From: Xanthobacter tagetidis
GTDB taxonomy: Bacteria > Pseudomonadota > Alphaproteobacteria > Rhizobiales > Xanthobacteraceae
Assembly (NCBI RefSeq): GCF_003667445.1
Contig: NZ_RCTF01000001.1
Location: 186,001 to 250,000 of the forward strand
Direction: 5' to 3'
Length of the DNA: 64,000 bases
This document shows, piece after piece, positions 53,989 through 62,949 of the stretch. The notes beneath the pieces are model-generated. The model worked only from the letters and a program-made list of their open reading frames with translations. It was not told the DNA's origin and made no database searches. The stretch's first letter is position 1. Every line of letters starts with the position of its first letter. The position numbers and the translations under genes were made by a program.

Positions 53989-54363
53989 GGGTCCGGTTTC
54001 CTCGGAAGTAGGTGTGCCCCTCGGGCGGCCCATGCGGAGCCGCCAGCGCCCATCCATCGCGGGCGGATGGGCCTTTTCCATGGCAGCGCGGCGGCAGCGC
54101 GGCGCGCGCGGAGGATAAAGTCCCGCCCGGGGCGAGCGGCGCGCACCCTCGCTTACCTCGTGAGGCAATACAAGGCCTCGCCCGCAACATGATCGTGACC
54201 GCGGCGGGCCCGGCTTTCGGCCGCGTGGCGATTCAGCCGGGGCGGGGCTTCCGCTTCCGCCAAAGAGACTGTATAAGGCGCGCCTTCAATTCGATCGCTG
54301 GTTTGGCATAACCTGCGCGAACCGCCGCAGCGGGCAGAAGGCTCGCTTTGAGGAGTTTAGGAC

Positions 54364-54549
54364 ATGGCCGTCCCCAAGAGAAAGACTTCGCCGTCGCGTC
54401 GCGGCATGCGCCGTTCCGCCGATGCGCTGAAGCAGCCGACCTACGTGGAAGACAAGGATTCCGGCGAGCTGCGCCGTCCGCACCACCTGGACCTGAAGAC
54501 CGGCATGTACAAGGGCCGGCAGATCCTGAAGGCGAAGGCCGAGGCCTGA
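54364..54549 (+). CDS. rpmF: 50S ribosomal protein L32
   Basis: A 61-aa ribosomal protein. [22 protein letters not shown] and the following [16 protein letters not shown] are the L32 pattern. Alphaproteobacterial L32 lacks zinc-binding Cys, as here. TTGAGGAGTTTAGGAC before the ATG is a good ribosome site. It is a single gene; in many relatives plsX and fabH follow, but not here. Confidence 0.97.
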   Translation: MAVPKRKTSPSRRGMRRSADALKQPTYVEDKDSGELRRPHHLDLKTGMYKGRQILKAKAEA

Positions 54550-54894
54550 GCCCGCGCCGAGGCGCGGCCGGCCCTGAGCGCCGCCGCCCGGAGCGCGGAC
54601 CTTGGGCACGCAGGCGATTCGCCGCGCGCCGCCGGGCCGCCCGGGAGCGAAACGCCGAGATCGATGAGATCGATCGGCCGCGCCGGTGCAACTCAACTGG
54701 GCGAACGGGCAGGACCGCGCTGCGGGAGCAGGTTCTGATCGCCGCCCGTCCGGGCACCCCGGATGAGTTCCGCTTAGCGTTCTCCGTCATCGTCCCTTCG
54801 CTGCGGGCGGTGACAGTCCTGGCACGATTTGCGATCCCCTCGGCAGCCGCGGCGCGGCGCGCCGGGACAAGGGGGTCCGATCGAGGAGAAGCCG
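54550..54894. other. Gap between rpmF and the membrane protein gene
   Basis: The 345 bp hold a 7-bp hairpin right after rpmF (CCGCGCC-GA-GGCGCGG, 54552-54567) that could be its transcript end. The rest shows no gene or known site. The promoter of the next gene is presumably between 54770 and 54880. Confidence 0.5.
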
Positions 54895-55302
54895 ATGCTG
54901 ACGCCTATTCCGCTGCTCATCGTCCCGCTTGCGATCTTCAATATCCTCGCCTTCCTGACTCCCGGCCTCGACTGGCGCACCTCGCTCACCGTGGTGGAGA
55001 TGCTCTCGGGGGCGAAGTGGGACATCAGCCTCGCGGAGGCGTTCATCGCCTTCAGCCTCGTGGTGCTGTTCTTCGAGGTGCTCAAATCGACGCGCATCAC
55101 CTCGCGCTCGATCATCGATCACATGTTGTCGATGCTGCTGTTCGCGGTCGCTCTGGCCGAGTTCCTGCTGGTTCCGCAGGCCGGCAACTCGGTGTTCGCG
55201 CTGCTGTTGTGCATCATGCTGTTCGACGTGGTGGCCGGCTTCTCGATCTCGGTGCGCGTTGCCCAGCGCGACTTCGCCATCGAGCCGCGCGACCACACCT
55301 AG
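54895..55302 (+). CDS. Conserved small membrane protein (four hydrophobic segments)
   Basis: A 135-aa inner-membrane protein. Hydrophobic stretches lie at about 5-22, 43-60, 73-95 and 99-118. It begins MLTPIPLLIVPLAIFNILAF and ends RVAQRDFAIEPRDHT. TCGAGGAGAAG precedes the ATG at 54895, a strong ribosome site. I recognise no named family; similar four-segment proteins are seen in Hyphomicrobiales. No catalytic motif. Confidence 0.7.
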   Translation: MLTPIPLLIVPLAIFNILAFLTPGLDWRTSLTVVEMLSGAKWDISLAEAFIAFSLVVLFFEVLKSTRITSRSIIDHMLSMLLFAVALAEFLLVPQAGNSVFALLLCIMLFDVVAGFSISVRVAQRDFAIEPRDHT

Positions 55303-55433
55303 ATCGGCCCGGCCTTTCTACACGCGAAGCCGCATCCGCTTCGCACGCGAATGCGTTCGGCCTGTCCGGCTCGGGGTGACGCGGTGCGGAGCCGGCGCCA
55401 GCCCACCGGTCCGCACCCTCGCCGCCGCAGCCG

Positions 55434-56933
55434 TCAGATGGTCTGGTTGTAGGCGCCGACTTCCGGATGGGTGCGCAGCACGCCGTCCACCTCGGCGAAC
55501 ATCTCGCGCATGCGGGCTTCCGAGACCGGGCTCTCCACCACCACCACCAGTTCGGGCTTGTTGGAAGAGGCGCGCACCAGGCCCCAGGAGCCGTCCTCGC
55601 AGGTGACGCGCACGCCGTTCACCGTCACGAGGTCGCGGATCTTCTGGCCGGTCACGAGCGCGCCCTTGGCGGCGAGGTCCTCGTAATACTTCACCACCTC
55701 AGCGACGATGCCGTACTTGGCCTCGTCGGCGCAGTGGGGCGACATGGTGGGCGAGGACCAGGTCTTGGGCAGCGCCTCGCGCAGCTCGGAGAGCTTCTTG
55801 CCGGGATTGCGGTCCATCATGTCGAGCACGGCGATGGCCGAGACGAGGCCGTCGTCATAGCCGCGGCCCACCGGCTTGTTGAAGAAGTAGTGGCCGGACT
55901 TCTCGAAGCCCACCAGCGCGCCGGTCTCGTTCACCCGGCGCTTCATGTAGGAGTGGCCGGTCTTCCAGTAGTCGGCCTTGACGCCGAGCTTGATGAGCTC
56001 CGGATCGGTGGCGAACAGGCCGGTGGACTTCACGTCCACCACGAAGGTGGAGTTGGGATAGATCTTGGCGAGGTCGCGGGCCAGCATCACGCCCATCTTG
56101 TCGGCGAAGATCTCCTCGCCATGGTCGTCCACCACGCCGCAGCGGTCGCCGTCGCCGTCGAAGCCGAGCGCGAGGTCCGCCTTGTGCTCCAGCACCGCGT
56201 CCCGCATGGCATGGAGCATCTCCATGTCCTCGGGGTTCGGGTTGTATTTCGGGAAGGTGTGGTCCAGCTCGCAGTCGAGCGGGATCACCTCGGCGCCCAG
56301 CGCCTCCAGGATGCGCGGCGCGAAGGCGCCGGCGGTGCCGTTGCCGCAGGCGGCGATCACCTTGATGGGGTGCTTGAGCTTCGGCCGGTCGGTGAGGTCC
56401 TTGATGTAGACCTCCGGGAAGTTCTCCACGAAGTGGTAGGCGCCGCCGCCCCTAAGGTCGAACTTCGCGCCGAGCACGATCTCCTTCAGGCGGGTCATCT
56501 CGTCCGGCCCGAAGGTGAGGGGGCGGTTGACGCCCATCTTCACGCCGGTCCAGCCGTTGTCGTTGTGCGAGGCCGTGACCATCGCCACCGCCGGAACGTC
56601 GAGCGCGAACTGGGCGAAATAGGCCATGGGCGACATGGCGAGGCCGATGTCATGCACCTTCACGCCCGCCGCCATGAGGCCGGAGACCAGCGCCAGCTTG
56701 ATGGACGAGGAATAGGAGCGGAAGTCGTGGCCGGTGACGATCTCCGGCTTCACGCCCATCTCATGGATCAGCGTGCCCAGGCCCATGCCCAGCGCCTGCA
56801 CGCCCATCAGGTTGATTTCCTTCTGGAACAGCCAGCGCGCGTCATATTCGCGGAAGCCCGTCGGCTTCACCATGGGCTCGGATTCGTACGCATAGGTGTT
56901 CGGCACGAGGACGGGCTTGGGCGTCGGGAACAT
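55434..56933 (-). CDS. Phosphomannomutase/phosphoglucomutase
   Basis: A 499-aa alpha-D-phosphohexomutase (AlgC/ManB type) that interconverts hexose 6- and 1-phosphates for nucleotide sugars and surface polysaccharides. The phosphoserine loop is VTASHNDNGW (Ser-His core near 120), the metal loop DGDGDRCG, the sugar loop GFEKSGHYFF and the phosphate-binding loop RASSNKPELVV. The length is somewhat longer than usual (about 460), owing to an N-terminal extension. Start ATG 56931-56933. REP-like elements fill the gap upstream. Confidence 0.92.
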   Translation of the reverse strand: MFPTPKPVLVPNTYAYESEPMVKPTGFREYDARWLFQKEINLMGVQALGMGLGTLIHEMGVKPEIVTGHDFRSYSSSIKLALVSGLMAAGVKVHDIGLAMSPMAYFAQFALDVPAVAMVTASHNDNGWTGVKMGVNRPLTFGPDEMTRLKEIVLGAKFDLRGGGAYHFVENFPEVYIKDLTDRPKLKHPIKVIAACGNGTAGAFAPRILEALGAEVIPLDCELDHTFPKYNPNPEDMEMLHAMRDAVLEHKADLALGFDGDGDRCGVVDDHGEEIFADKMGVMLARDLAKIYPNSTFVVDVKSTGLFATDPELIKLGVKADYWKTGHSYMKRRVNETGALVGFEKSGHYFFNKPVGRGYDDGLVSAIAVLDMMDRNPGKKLSELREALPKTWSSPTMSPHCADEAKYGIVAEVVKYYEDLAAKGALVTGQKIRDLVTVNGVRVTCEDGSWGLVRASSNKPELVVVVESPVSEARMREMFAEVDGVLRTHPEVGAYNQTI

Positions 56934-57277
56934 GAGGGGGCTTCTCCGCGCGGGCAGAATGTGTCGCGGATGTGCCGATAGCACGGAATCGTGACCAAAC
57001 ACATGGCGGCGCAGCATTTGGGGCCGGGATGGGGCGTGGATGCTCTGGTCAAGCCGGAGCATGACGGCAGTTCGGGATGGGATGGGCGGCATCCGCATTC
57101 CCGCCGTCGCGGCTTGGGGATGGAGCGACCGGCATCCGTATCCCCGCCGTCGCCCTCCGGCTTGACCGGAGGGCCCATGCTGCGGCCGGGCGCGACGCGG
57201 GGAGGTCGCATGGATGCTCCGGTCAAGCCGGAGCATGACGGCGGTTTGGGATGGGGTGGGCGGCGTCCGCCGCCCCC
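56934..57277. other. REP-filled gap between hisS and the phosphohexomutase gene
   Basis: The 344 bp hold a half element (57038-57068) and a full composite element (57147-57243), both described under repeats. The first 60 bp upstream of the phosphohexomutase start are the only place for a promoter without repeats. No gene is present. Confidence 0.7.
57038..57243. repeat. REP/BIME-like elements after hisS
   Basis: A half unit (57038-57068, with TGCTCTGGTCAAGCCGGAGC) and a full composite (57147-57243), which is the reverse complement of the one at 34549-34643, including the CGCCCGGCC part of the spacer. The palindromic cores are CGGCTTGACCGG and CCGGTCAAGCCGG. Confidence 0.85.
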
Positions 57278-58822
57278 TCAGTCCGCGAGGCCCAGCGTGC
57301 CCTGCGCGCGCCGCTCCAGGATGGCGCGGATGGCGGCGACCATCTCGGTCTCGGGCACGGCGAGCTGCGCCGGGCGGGCGGCGCGGTATTCGGCATTGTC
57401 GGCGATGGAGGCGGCGATCCGCGCGCCCTCCACCAGGTCCTTGATCTGGACCTCGCCGGCCGCCTTCTCGTTGGAGCCCTGGATCACCACCGCCGGAGCG
57501 CCGCGCCGGTCGGCATATTTCATCTGCGCCTTCATGCCGGCGCCGCCGAGATACATCTCGGCGCGGATGCCGTTGGCGCGCAGGTCCGCCACCATCTTCA
57601 TGTAGTCGGCGATGCGCGCCGGCTCCTTGTCCATGGCGAGCACCACCACCGGGCCGATCTCGGCATCCGCATCGAGCTTGCCGAGGGCCGCGAGCGCCGC
57701 GAGCAGCCGCGACACGCCGATGGAGAAGCCGGTGGCCGGCACCTTCTCGCCGCGGAAGCGGGCCACGAGGCCGTCATAGCGCCCACCGCCTGCCACCGAG
57801 CCGAACCGCACCGGGCGGCCATCCTCGTCGGTGATCTCGAAGGTGAGCTCGGCCTCGTAGACCGGGCCGGTATAGTATTCGAGGCCGCGCACCACCGAGG
57901 GGTCGATCTTCACGCGGTCGGAGTAGCCGGCGGCCTGAATTAGTTCTTCAATCTGAAGAAGCTCATCGATCCCCTCAGTGCCAATTTCGCTCGTAGAAAT
58001 GAGTCTTTTCCAATCGAGTAATGGGGCTGCACCAGAAGTAGAATTATGAGATGTGAATGACAGGACAGTTGCAATTTCCCTGTCATTGAGTCCTGCGCCC
58101 TTGGTGAAGTCGCCGCTCTCATCCTTGCGGCCAGGGCCGAGCAGGAGGGCGACGCCCTCGGCGCCGAACTTGTCGAACTTGTCGATGGCCCGCAGCACGG
58201 TCAGCCGCCGGCCGAAATTCTCGTCGCCGCCAAGGCCGATGGCCTCCAGCACGCCGTCGAGCACCTTGCGGTTGTTGACCCGCACCACATAGGAGCCGCG
58301 CGGGATGCCCACCGCCTCCAGCGTGTCGGCGGCCATCATGCAGATCTCCGCGTCGGCGGCCACCGAGGGCGCGCCCACCGTGTCGGCATCGAACTGCATG
58401 AACTGGCGGAACCGGCCCGGCCCCGGCTTCTCGTTGCGGTAGACGTAGCCGGCGCGCCAGGAGCGGTAGGGCTTGGGCAGCTTGTCGAAATTCTCCGCCA
58501 CGTAGCGGGCGAGCGGAGCGGTGAGGTCGTAGCGCAGCGACAGCCACTGCTCGTCGTCGTCCTGGAACGAGAACACGCCCTCGTTCGGCCGGTCCTGGTC
58601 CGGCAGGAACTTGCCGAGCGCGTCGGTATATTCGAACGCCGGGGTCTCCAGCGCCTCGAAGCCGTACAGCTCGTACACGCCGCGAATCTTCTCCAGCATG
58701 GCGCGGGTGGCGGACAGCTCGGCGCCGGTGCGGTCGGCGAGGCCGCGCGGCAGGCGCGCCTTCGGCCGGTCGCTCTTCTTGGTATCGCTCGGCTGGTCGG
58801 TCGGCTTATCGGTCTTGGCCAT
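57278..58822 (-). CDS. hisS: Histidine-tRNA ligase
   Basis: A 514-aa class II tRNA synthetase that charges tRNA-His. Motif 2 [14 protein letters not shown], the histidine-binding [14 protein letters not shown] and [13 protein letters not shown], and motif 3 [10 protein letters not shown] are complete. The ATG at 58820-58822 follows frame and family; the first 25 residues ([20 protein letters not shown]) are a low-complexity charged extension. Odd: bases 57938-58097 (encoding about [11 protein letters not shown] to EELIQ) have only about 45% GC, with codons such as CTA, ATT, AAA and AGA that neighbours avoid. The frame stays intact. Confidence 0.95.
   Translation of the reverse strand: MAKTDKPTDQPSDTKKSDRPKARLPRGLADRTGAELSATRAMLEKIRGVYELYGFEALETPAFEYTDALGKFLPDQDRPNEGVFSFQDDDEQWLSLRYDLTAPLARYVAENFDKLPKPYRSWRAGYVYRNEKPGPGRFRQFMQFDADTVGAPSVAADAEICMMAADTLEAVGIPRGSYVVRVNNRKVLDGVLEAIGLGGDENFGRRLTVLRAIDKFDKFGAEGVALLLGPGRKDESGDFTKGAGLNDREIATVLSFTSHNSTSGAAPLLDWKRLISTSEIGTEGIDELLQIEELIQAAGYSDRVKIDPSVVRGLEYYTGPVYEAELTFEITDEDGRPVRFGSVAGGGRYDGLVARFRGEKVPATGFSIGVSRLLAALAALGKLDADAEIGPVVVLAMDKEPARIADYMKMVADLRANGIRAEMYLGGAGMKAQMKYADRRGAPAVVIQGSNEKAAGEVQIKDLVEGARIAASIADNAEYRAARPAQLAVPETEMVAAIRAILERRAQGTLGLAD
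57938..58097. other. AT-rich patch inside hisS
   Basis: Counted by eye, 57961-58020 has 28 G+C of 60 and 58021-58080 has 27 of 60, against about two thirds or more for the flanking gene. The encoded helix-rich segment lies between the KGAGLN block and the histidine-binding GLEYYTGP block, a region that is variable in HisRS. It looks like local replacement by recombination. Confidence 0.7.
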
Positions 58823-59257
58823 GGCTGCTCGCGCCCGCGAAGCGGGAATCCTGATGTTCAAAGGCTGGGGGCGTCTTAGAGGAGCCCCGCCGGTGCGGCA
58901 AGGCTGGGCGTCCCCCCGGCGGATGGCCGATTCGCGCGCTCGGGGATCGCGGCCGAATGAGGGCCGAGCCCGGATGGTGCAGCGCAGCAGAAGTGCACAA
59001 ACCGCATGGCAGCACGTTTCCCGTTTCATTTCATGGCCGTAACCGCTCTTTGCCCGATGGCGGGAAAGGGACGGAGCACTTGATCCAGGTCAATATGCTT
59101 GACCTTTGTTGCAACGCACATAAGTTCCGCTGCGGAGGAACCCCGGGGGCATCCGAGGACGCCGTGGCGCATGCGCCCGGCAGGGTGTCGTTGGCGACAA
59201 GCCGCCGGCCGAGAGCGAACGCTCACGCCGGAGACGACGCCACAAGTGGAGACCACC
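58823..59257. other. Divergent control region hisS / GNAT gene
   Basis: The 435 bp hold the hisS promoter on the left and an FNR/FixK-like box at 59079-59092. I see no gene in it; the open frames on both strands lack ribosome sites and family features. Confidence 0.6.
59079..59092. promoter_or_regulatory. FNR/FixK-like box
   Basis: TTGATCCAGGTCAA fits the TTGAT-N4-ATCAA consensus of FNR/FixK/Anr regulators with one base difference. It lies 165 bp upstream of the GNAT start, so it may control that gene under low oxygen. Confidence 0.55.
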
Positions 59258-59887
59258 ATGACCGATCAGGTCGCACCGGGCATCATCCGCAAGCTGTGGG
59301 CGGGCGAAGCGGAAATCTTCCGCGATCACCTCCTGCGCCTCGATGCGGACAGCCGCCGGTTTCGGTTCGGCTCGGCCGTATCCGACGAATTCGTCGCGCG
59401 CTACGCCGCCCGCGCCTTCCGGTCCGGCGCCATCGTCCACGGCTGCTTCGTGGACGGGGAACTGCGCGCCGCGGCCGAGCTCTACCCGCTCGGCGACGTG
59501 CTGCCGGGGGAGGCGGAGGCCGCCTTCAGCGTCGAGCACGCCTACCAGAACCACGGGCTCGGCACGCTTCTTCTGGAGCGCGTGATTCTCATCGCCCGCA
59601 ATCGCGGTATCCGCACCTTGTGCCTCAATTGCCTGGCGCAGAACCGGCGCATGCAGCAGATCGCGCGCAAGTTCGATGCCGAGCTGAGCTTCGACAGCGA
59701 CGAGGTGGTCGCGTCGCTGAACGCCCCCTTCCCCACCGCCCTGTCGCTGGCGCGCGAGGCGGCGGCGGACGCGCAGGGCATGGCGGGCGCCGTGCTCCAG
59801 GCCCAGCGGCTCGCCACCGGGCGGATGTTCGACCTGTTCCTGCCCGCCGGCCCTGCGGCCGCCGCGCCGGAGCTGGCCGGCTCCTGA
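59258..59887 (+). CDS. GNAT family N-acetyltransferase
   Basis: A 209-aa cytoplasmic protein. The acetyl-CoA loop is in AFSVEHAYQNHGLGTLLLERVILIARNRGIRTLCLNCLAQNRRMQQIARKFDAEL (about 88-141), where Q-N-H-G-L-G stands for the usual Q/R-x-x-G-x-G/A. The first 85 residues (LDADSRRFRFG, FVARYAARAF) resemble those of stand-alone relatives of protein-lysine acetyltransferases. The substrate is unknown. AGTGGAGACC precedes the ATG at 59258. An FNR/FixK-like box lies upstream. Confidence 0.83.
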   Translation: MTDQVAPGIIRKLWAGEAEIFRDHLLRLDADSRRFRFGSAVSDEFVARYAARAFRSGAIVHGCFVDGELRAAAELYPLGDVLPGEAEAAFSVEHAYQNHGLGTLLLERVILIARNRGIRTLCLNCLAQNRRMQQIARKFDAELSFDSDEVVASLNAPFPTALSLAREAAADAQGMAGAVLQAQRLATGRMFDLFLPAGPAAAAPELAGS

Positions 59888-59924
59888 CCGGAAGGAGCGC
59901 GGCTTGTCCGCGCTCCGTCGCCCT

Positions 59925-60254
59925 TCAGTGGGCCGCGGTCTTCGAGAACAGGTTCACCACGATCACGCCGGCGATGATGAGGCCGAGGCCGATCATGCCG
60001 GCAAGGTCCAGCGCCTGGCGGTAGTAGACCCAGGCGAAGCCGGCCACCAGAACGATGCCCACCCCGGACCAGATCGCATAGGAGATGCCGACCGGGATGT
60101 CGCGCAGCGTGAGCGACAGGAAATAGAAGGCAGTGCCGTAGCCCAGCGTCACGATCACCGACGGCCAGAGCCGGGTGAAGCCCTCGGCCGACTTGAGCGC
60201 CGAGGTCGCCACCACCTCGGCGACGATGGCGATGAACAGATAAGCGTAGCTCAT
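59925..60254 (-). CDS. SMR family multidrug efflux protein
   Basis: A 109-aa four-segment membrane protein. [27 protein letters not shown] carries the essential Glu (E13); [12 protein letters not shown] has the conserved Trp. It matches the EmrE/QacE group of proton-driven exporters of cationic compounds. The other SMR branch, guanidinium exporters (Gdx), is less likely from the KSAEGFT motif, but a riboswitch typical of those was not seen upstream. Confidence 0.9.
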   Translation of the reverse strand: MSYAYLFIAIVAEVVATSALKSAEGFTRLWPSVIVTLGYGTAFYFLSLTLRDIPVGISYAIWSGVGIVLVAGFAWVYYRQALDLAGMIGLGLIIAGVIVVNLFSKTAAH

Positions 60255-60417
60255 GGCGCTTTCCCCCCAGGTTGGCGCGCCGCCTACTGAGGCGCGGGCG
60301 CACGGCCAAGTCAATGGCCGCGCCTGCGGCGCCGTCCCGCATCCGGCGGGGCTGCGCCGTGCGGCAGATGCGCTATCTTTCCGGCACCTCCCGCCCCTCT
60401 CCCGGAGACCCATCCCG

Positions 60418-60894
60418 ATGGCCGATGCCGCCGCGCGCCCCGCCGCCTTCGTTCCCGCCGATCCGAACTTCGAGGCGCGCGTGCGCGACAGCTTCGCCCG
60501 CCAGCCCTTCATGGAGATCATGGGCGCGGCGCTCGGCGCCATATCGCCGGGACGGGTCGAGGTGGTGCTGCCGTTCGACGCCAAGGTGACCCAGCAGCAC
60601 GGCTTCTTCCACGGCGGCGCCATGGGCGCCATCGCCGACGTTGCAGGCGGCTATGCCGCCTTCTCCCTGTTCCCGGCCGACGCGACCGTGCTGACGGTGG
60701 AGTACAAGATCAACATCATGGCCCCCGGCAAGGGCGAGCGCCTGGTGGCGGCGGGCGAGGTGCTGCGCTCCGGCCGCACCCTGACGGTGGTTCGGGTGGA
60801 CGTGCATGCGGAGGCGGACGGCCGGCGCGTCCACTGCGCCACCGGCACCCAGACGCTGATCCGCCTCGACGGCAAAAGCGACGGCAAGGCCTGA
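60418..60894 (+). CDS. PaaI-type thioesterase (hotdog fold)
   Basis: A 158-aa enzyme. [22 protein letters not shown] (62-83) has the HGG motif and D74 of the PaaI/YigI group, which hydrolyse acyl- or phenylacetyl-CoA. The end [13 protein letters not shown] is typical. The ATG at 60418 was chosen for family length. Nine bp separate it from sfsA, so the two may share a transcript. Confidence 0.88.
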   Translation: MADAAARPAAFVPADPNFEARVRDSFARQPFMEIMGAALGAISPGRVEVVLPFDAKVTQQHGFFHGGAMGAIADVAGGYAAFSLFPADATVLTVEYKINIMAPGKGERLVAAGEVLRSGRTLTVVRVDVHAEADGRRVHCATGTQTLIRLDGKSDGKA

Positions 60895-60903
60895 GCGCCC
60901 GCC

Positions 60904-61617
60904 ATGCGCTTTCCCCTGCCCCTCGTGCCGGCGCGTCTGCTGCGCCGCTACAAGCGCTTCCTCGCCGACGTGGTGCTGGCTGACGGAACCGAAGTCACGG
61001 TCCACGTCGCCAATTCCGGCGCCATGCTGGGGCTCATGGAGCCCGGCGCGCGTGTCCTGCTCTCGCCGGCTGCGGGGCCGGGCCGCAAGCTGCCGTTCGG
61101 CTGGGAACTGGTGGAGGCGGATTTCGGCGCCGGCCCGGAATGGGTGGGCGTCAACACCATGCATCCCAACCGCCTGGTGGCGGAGGCGATCGCCTCGGGC
61201 CTCGTGCCGGAACTGGCCGGCTACCAGCGCCTGCGCCGCGAGGTGAAATACGGCCGCAACAGCCGCATCGACATCCTGCTGGAGGACGACGCGCGCCCGC
61301 CGTGCCTCGTGGAGGTGAAGAACGTCCACCTCATGCGCCGGCCCGGCTTTGCGGAATTCCCCGACTGCGTGACGGCGCGCGGTGCCAAGCATCTGGTGGA
61401 GCTGGGCGAGATGGCCAAGGCCGGCAGCCGGGCGGTGATGGTCTATCTGAGCCAGATCGGCTCGGCGCGGCAGATCGGCTTCGCGCGCGACCTCGATCCC
61501 GGCTACGGCGTCGCCTTCGACGCGGCGCGCGCGCTCGGGGTGGAGGCCATCGGCCTCGTCTGCCGGCTCGACGCCGAGGGGATCGAGGTGGCGCGGCACG
61601 TGCCGGTGGTCGGCTGA
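60904..61617 (+). CDS. sfsA: Sugar fermentation stimulation protein homologue SfsA
   Basis: A 237-aa protein with the SfsA pattern: [89 protein letters not shown]. It has a nuclease-like fold (PD-D/ExK; E and K in VEVKN) and binds DNA in E. coli; the cellular role is unknown. The length is normal. Confidence 0.93.
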   Translation: MRFPLPLVPARLLRRYKRFLADVVLADGTEVTVHVANSGAMLGLMEPGARVLLSPAAGPGRKLPFGWELVEADFGAGPEWVGVNTMHPNRLVAEAIASGLVPELAGYQRLRREVKYGRNSRIDILLEDDARPPCLVEVKNVHLMRRPGFAEFPDCVTARGAKHLVELGEMAKAGSRAVMVYLSQIGSARQIGFARDLDPGYGVAFDAARALGVEAIGLVCRLDAEGIEVARHVPVVG

Positions 61618-61637
61618 CGCCAAGGCCGGCGGCGACG

Positions 61638-61674
61638 AAAAAAGGCCGCCGCTCCGAAACCGGAGACGGCGGCC
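61638..61674 (-). terminator. Intrinsic terminator of the second NitT/TauT operon
   Basis: Stem arms 61644-61656 and 61661-61674 pair over 13 bp with one bulged A and an AAAC loop. On the minus strand the stem is followed by TTTTTT (61643-61638). It stops the transcript of the binding-protein gene ending at 61812; it may also end sfsA. Confidence 0.8.
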
Positions 61675-61689
61675 CAGAAGCGCCCGGGG

Positions 61690-61766
61690 GCGCCTTGCAC
61701 CTGTTTTTGGCGCCTGGAGGGCGCCTTGCACCTGTTATTGGCGCCTGGGGCGCCTTGCACCTGTTG
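61690..61766. repeat. Short tandem repeat, period about 30 bp
   Basis: GCGCCTTGCACCTGTT recurs at 61690, 61721 and 61750 (spacing 31 and 29 bp), with TTTGGCGCCTGG or TATTGGCGCCTGG between. It lies in the 3' end of the second NitT/TauT operon transcript. It is too short and irregular for a CRISPR array. Confidence 0.8.
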
Positions 61767-61811
61767 CGTGCCGGGCCTCCTACCGGGGCCCGGCCGATCG
61801 TCAGCCGCGGC

Positions 61812-62846
61812 TCACTTGACCGGACCGTAGGCCTTCCACAGCGGCTCGAAGGAGGCGTCGACCACGTCCTTGTAGGCCGGCGCCGGCTCCTTGATGAGGC
61901 CGTTCGGCACCAGGAGGTCCATGGTCTTGCCGATCATCGCCTCGTTCATGTAGGGCACGTAGGTCTTGGCCTGGGTCTCCACCGAGATGCGCATGGCCTT
62001 GGGCTGGCTGTCGCCATACTCCTTCAGCGCGATCTGCGTCACCTCTTCGACGTTCTTCGGGTCGGCGATGAACTTCTGCGCCTTGACGATGGCCCGCACC
62101 ACCTTCTCGGCGACCGGGCGGTTCTTGGCGAGATAGTCGCGCGTGGTCTGCAGCACCACATAGCCCATGTCCTGGAACAGGACCGGGCCCTGGCCCACGG
62201 TGGTGTTGAGCACATAGACCCATTCGCCGAGCCCCTCGACCGCGATCGGCCCCCACGGCTCGGTGACCATGGCGGCGTCGATCTCGCCCGCCTTGCCGGC
62301 GGCGAGCTGGCGGTCGGCACCGCGGATCGGAACCAGCGTCGCGTCCTTCTCCGGGTCGATGCCGGCCGTCTTCAGAATGTAGCGCGTGGACACGTCGGTG
62401 AAGCCGCCGCGCGACAGGGTGCCGATCTTGAGCCCCTTGAGGTCCTCCACCTTCGGCGCGCGGCCGAGCTTGTCGGCGATCTCCTTGCGCAGGATGATCG
62501 CGCCGGCATAGTTCGACTGGATGTTCATGATCGTGACGATCGGCTGGTTCGCCTTCGCCGTCTTCACGTTGTTCTCCAGCGCCCCGTTGAGGAACTGGAG
62601 CGAGCCGCCCATCAGCGCGGCGGTGGCCGGCGGGCCGCCGGAGAAATATTCGAGCGTGACGTCGAGGCCCTCTTCCTTGAAGAAGCCCTTGTCGCGCGCG
62701 ACCACCAGCGGCAGGCCGAAGATCGACTTCACCGACACGCCGATATTGAGCTTGGTGTCCTGGGCGGCGGCCGGCGCGGCGATCGCGAGGCCGAGCGCGG
62801 CGATGGCGATGGCGGCGAACCTGCGCCTTGTGTGTTCCCCATTCAT
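61812..62846 (-). CDS. NitT/TauT family ABC substrate-binding protein
   Basis: A 344-aa exported receptor. The signal peptide (MNGEHTRRRFAAIAIAALGLAIAAPAAAQ) has a twin-arginine-like RRRF. The mature part has LNIGVSVKSIFGLPLVVARDKGFFKEEGLDVTLEYFSGG, GLKIGTLSRGGFTDVSTRYILKTAGIDPEKDATLVPI and AAMVTEPWG, typical of the SsuA/THI5 fold. The ATG at 62844-62846 has GAGGGAGAACG upstream. It is the last gene of the operon on the minus strand. The substrate is unknown. Confidence 0.9.
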   Translation of the reverse strand: MNGEHTRRRFAAIAIAALGLAIAAPAAAQDTKLNIGVSVKSIFGLPLVVARDKGFFKEEGLDVTLEYFSGGPPATAALMGGSLQFLNGALENNVKTAKANQPIVTIMNIQSNYAGAIILRKEIADKLGRAPKVEDLKGLKIGTLSRGGFTDVSTRYILKTAGIDPEKDATLVPIRGADRQLAAGKAGEIDAAMVTEPWGPIAVEGLGEWVYVLNTTVGQGPVLFQDMGYVVLQTTRDYLAKNRPVAEKVVRAIVKAQKFIADPKNVEEVTQIALKEYGDSQPKAMRISVETQAKTYVPYMNEAMIGKTMDLLVPNGLIKEPAPAYKDVVDASFEPLWKAYGPVK

Positions 62847-62949
62847 GGCGTTCTCCCTCAACAGGTTGGTCTTGTTTTCCGTCCGGCTCTGCGGCGCCGG
62901 GGAACCGTGTGCCCCGGCCAGCCCGCGGAGGACCGGCCGGGGGCGGGGC

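Noticed and set aside
57938..58097. Frameshift or insertion element within hisS
   Set aside because: The frame is continuous, the protein length is normal and the segment still fits the HisRS helix-rich insert.
59925..60417. Guanidine riboswitch upstream of the SMR gene
   Set aside because: The short region before the SMR start shows no recognisable guanidine-riboswitch ACGR-type core, and the protein looks EmrE-like.
61690..61766. Possible CRISPR array
   Set aside because: Only three short units, the spacers are also repeats of each other, and no cas gene is present.
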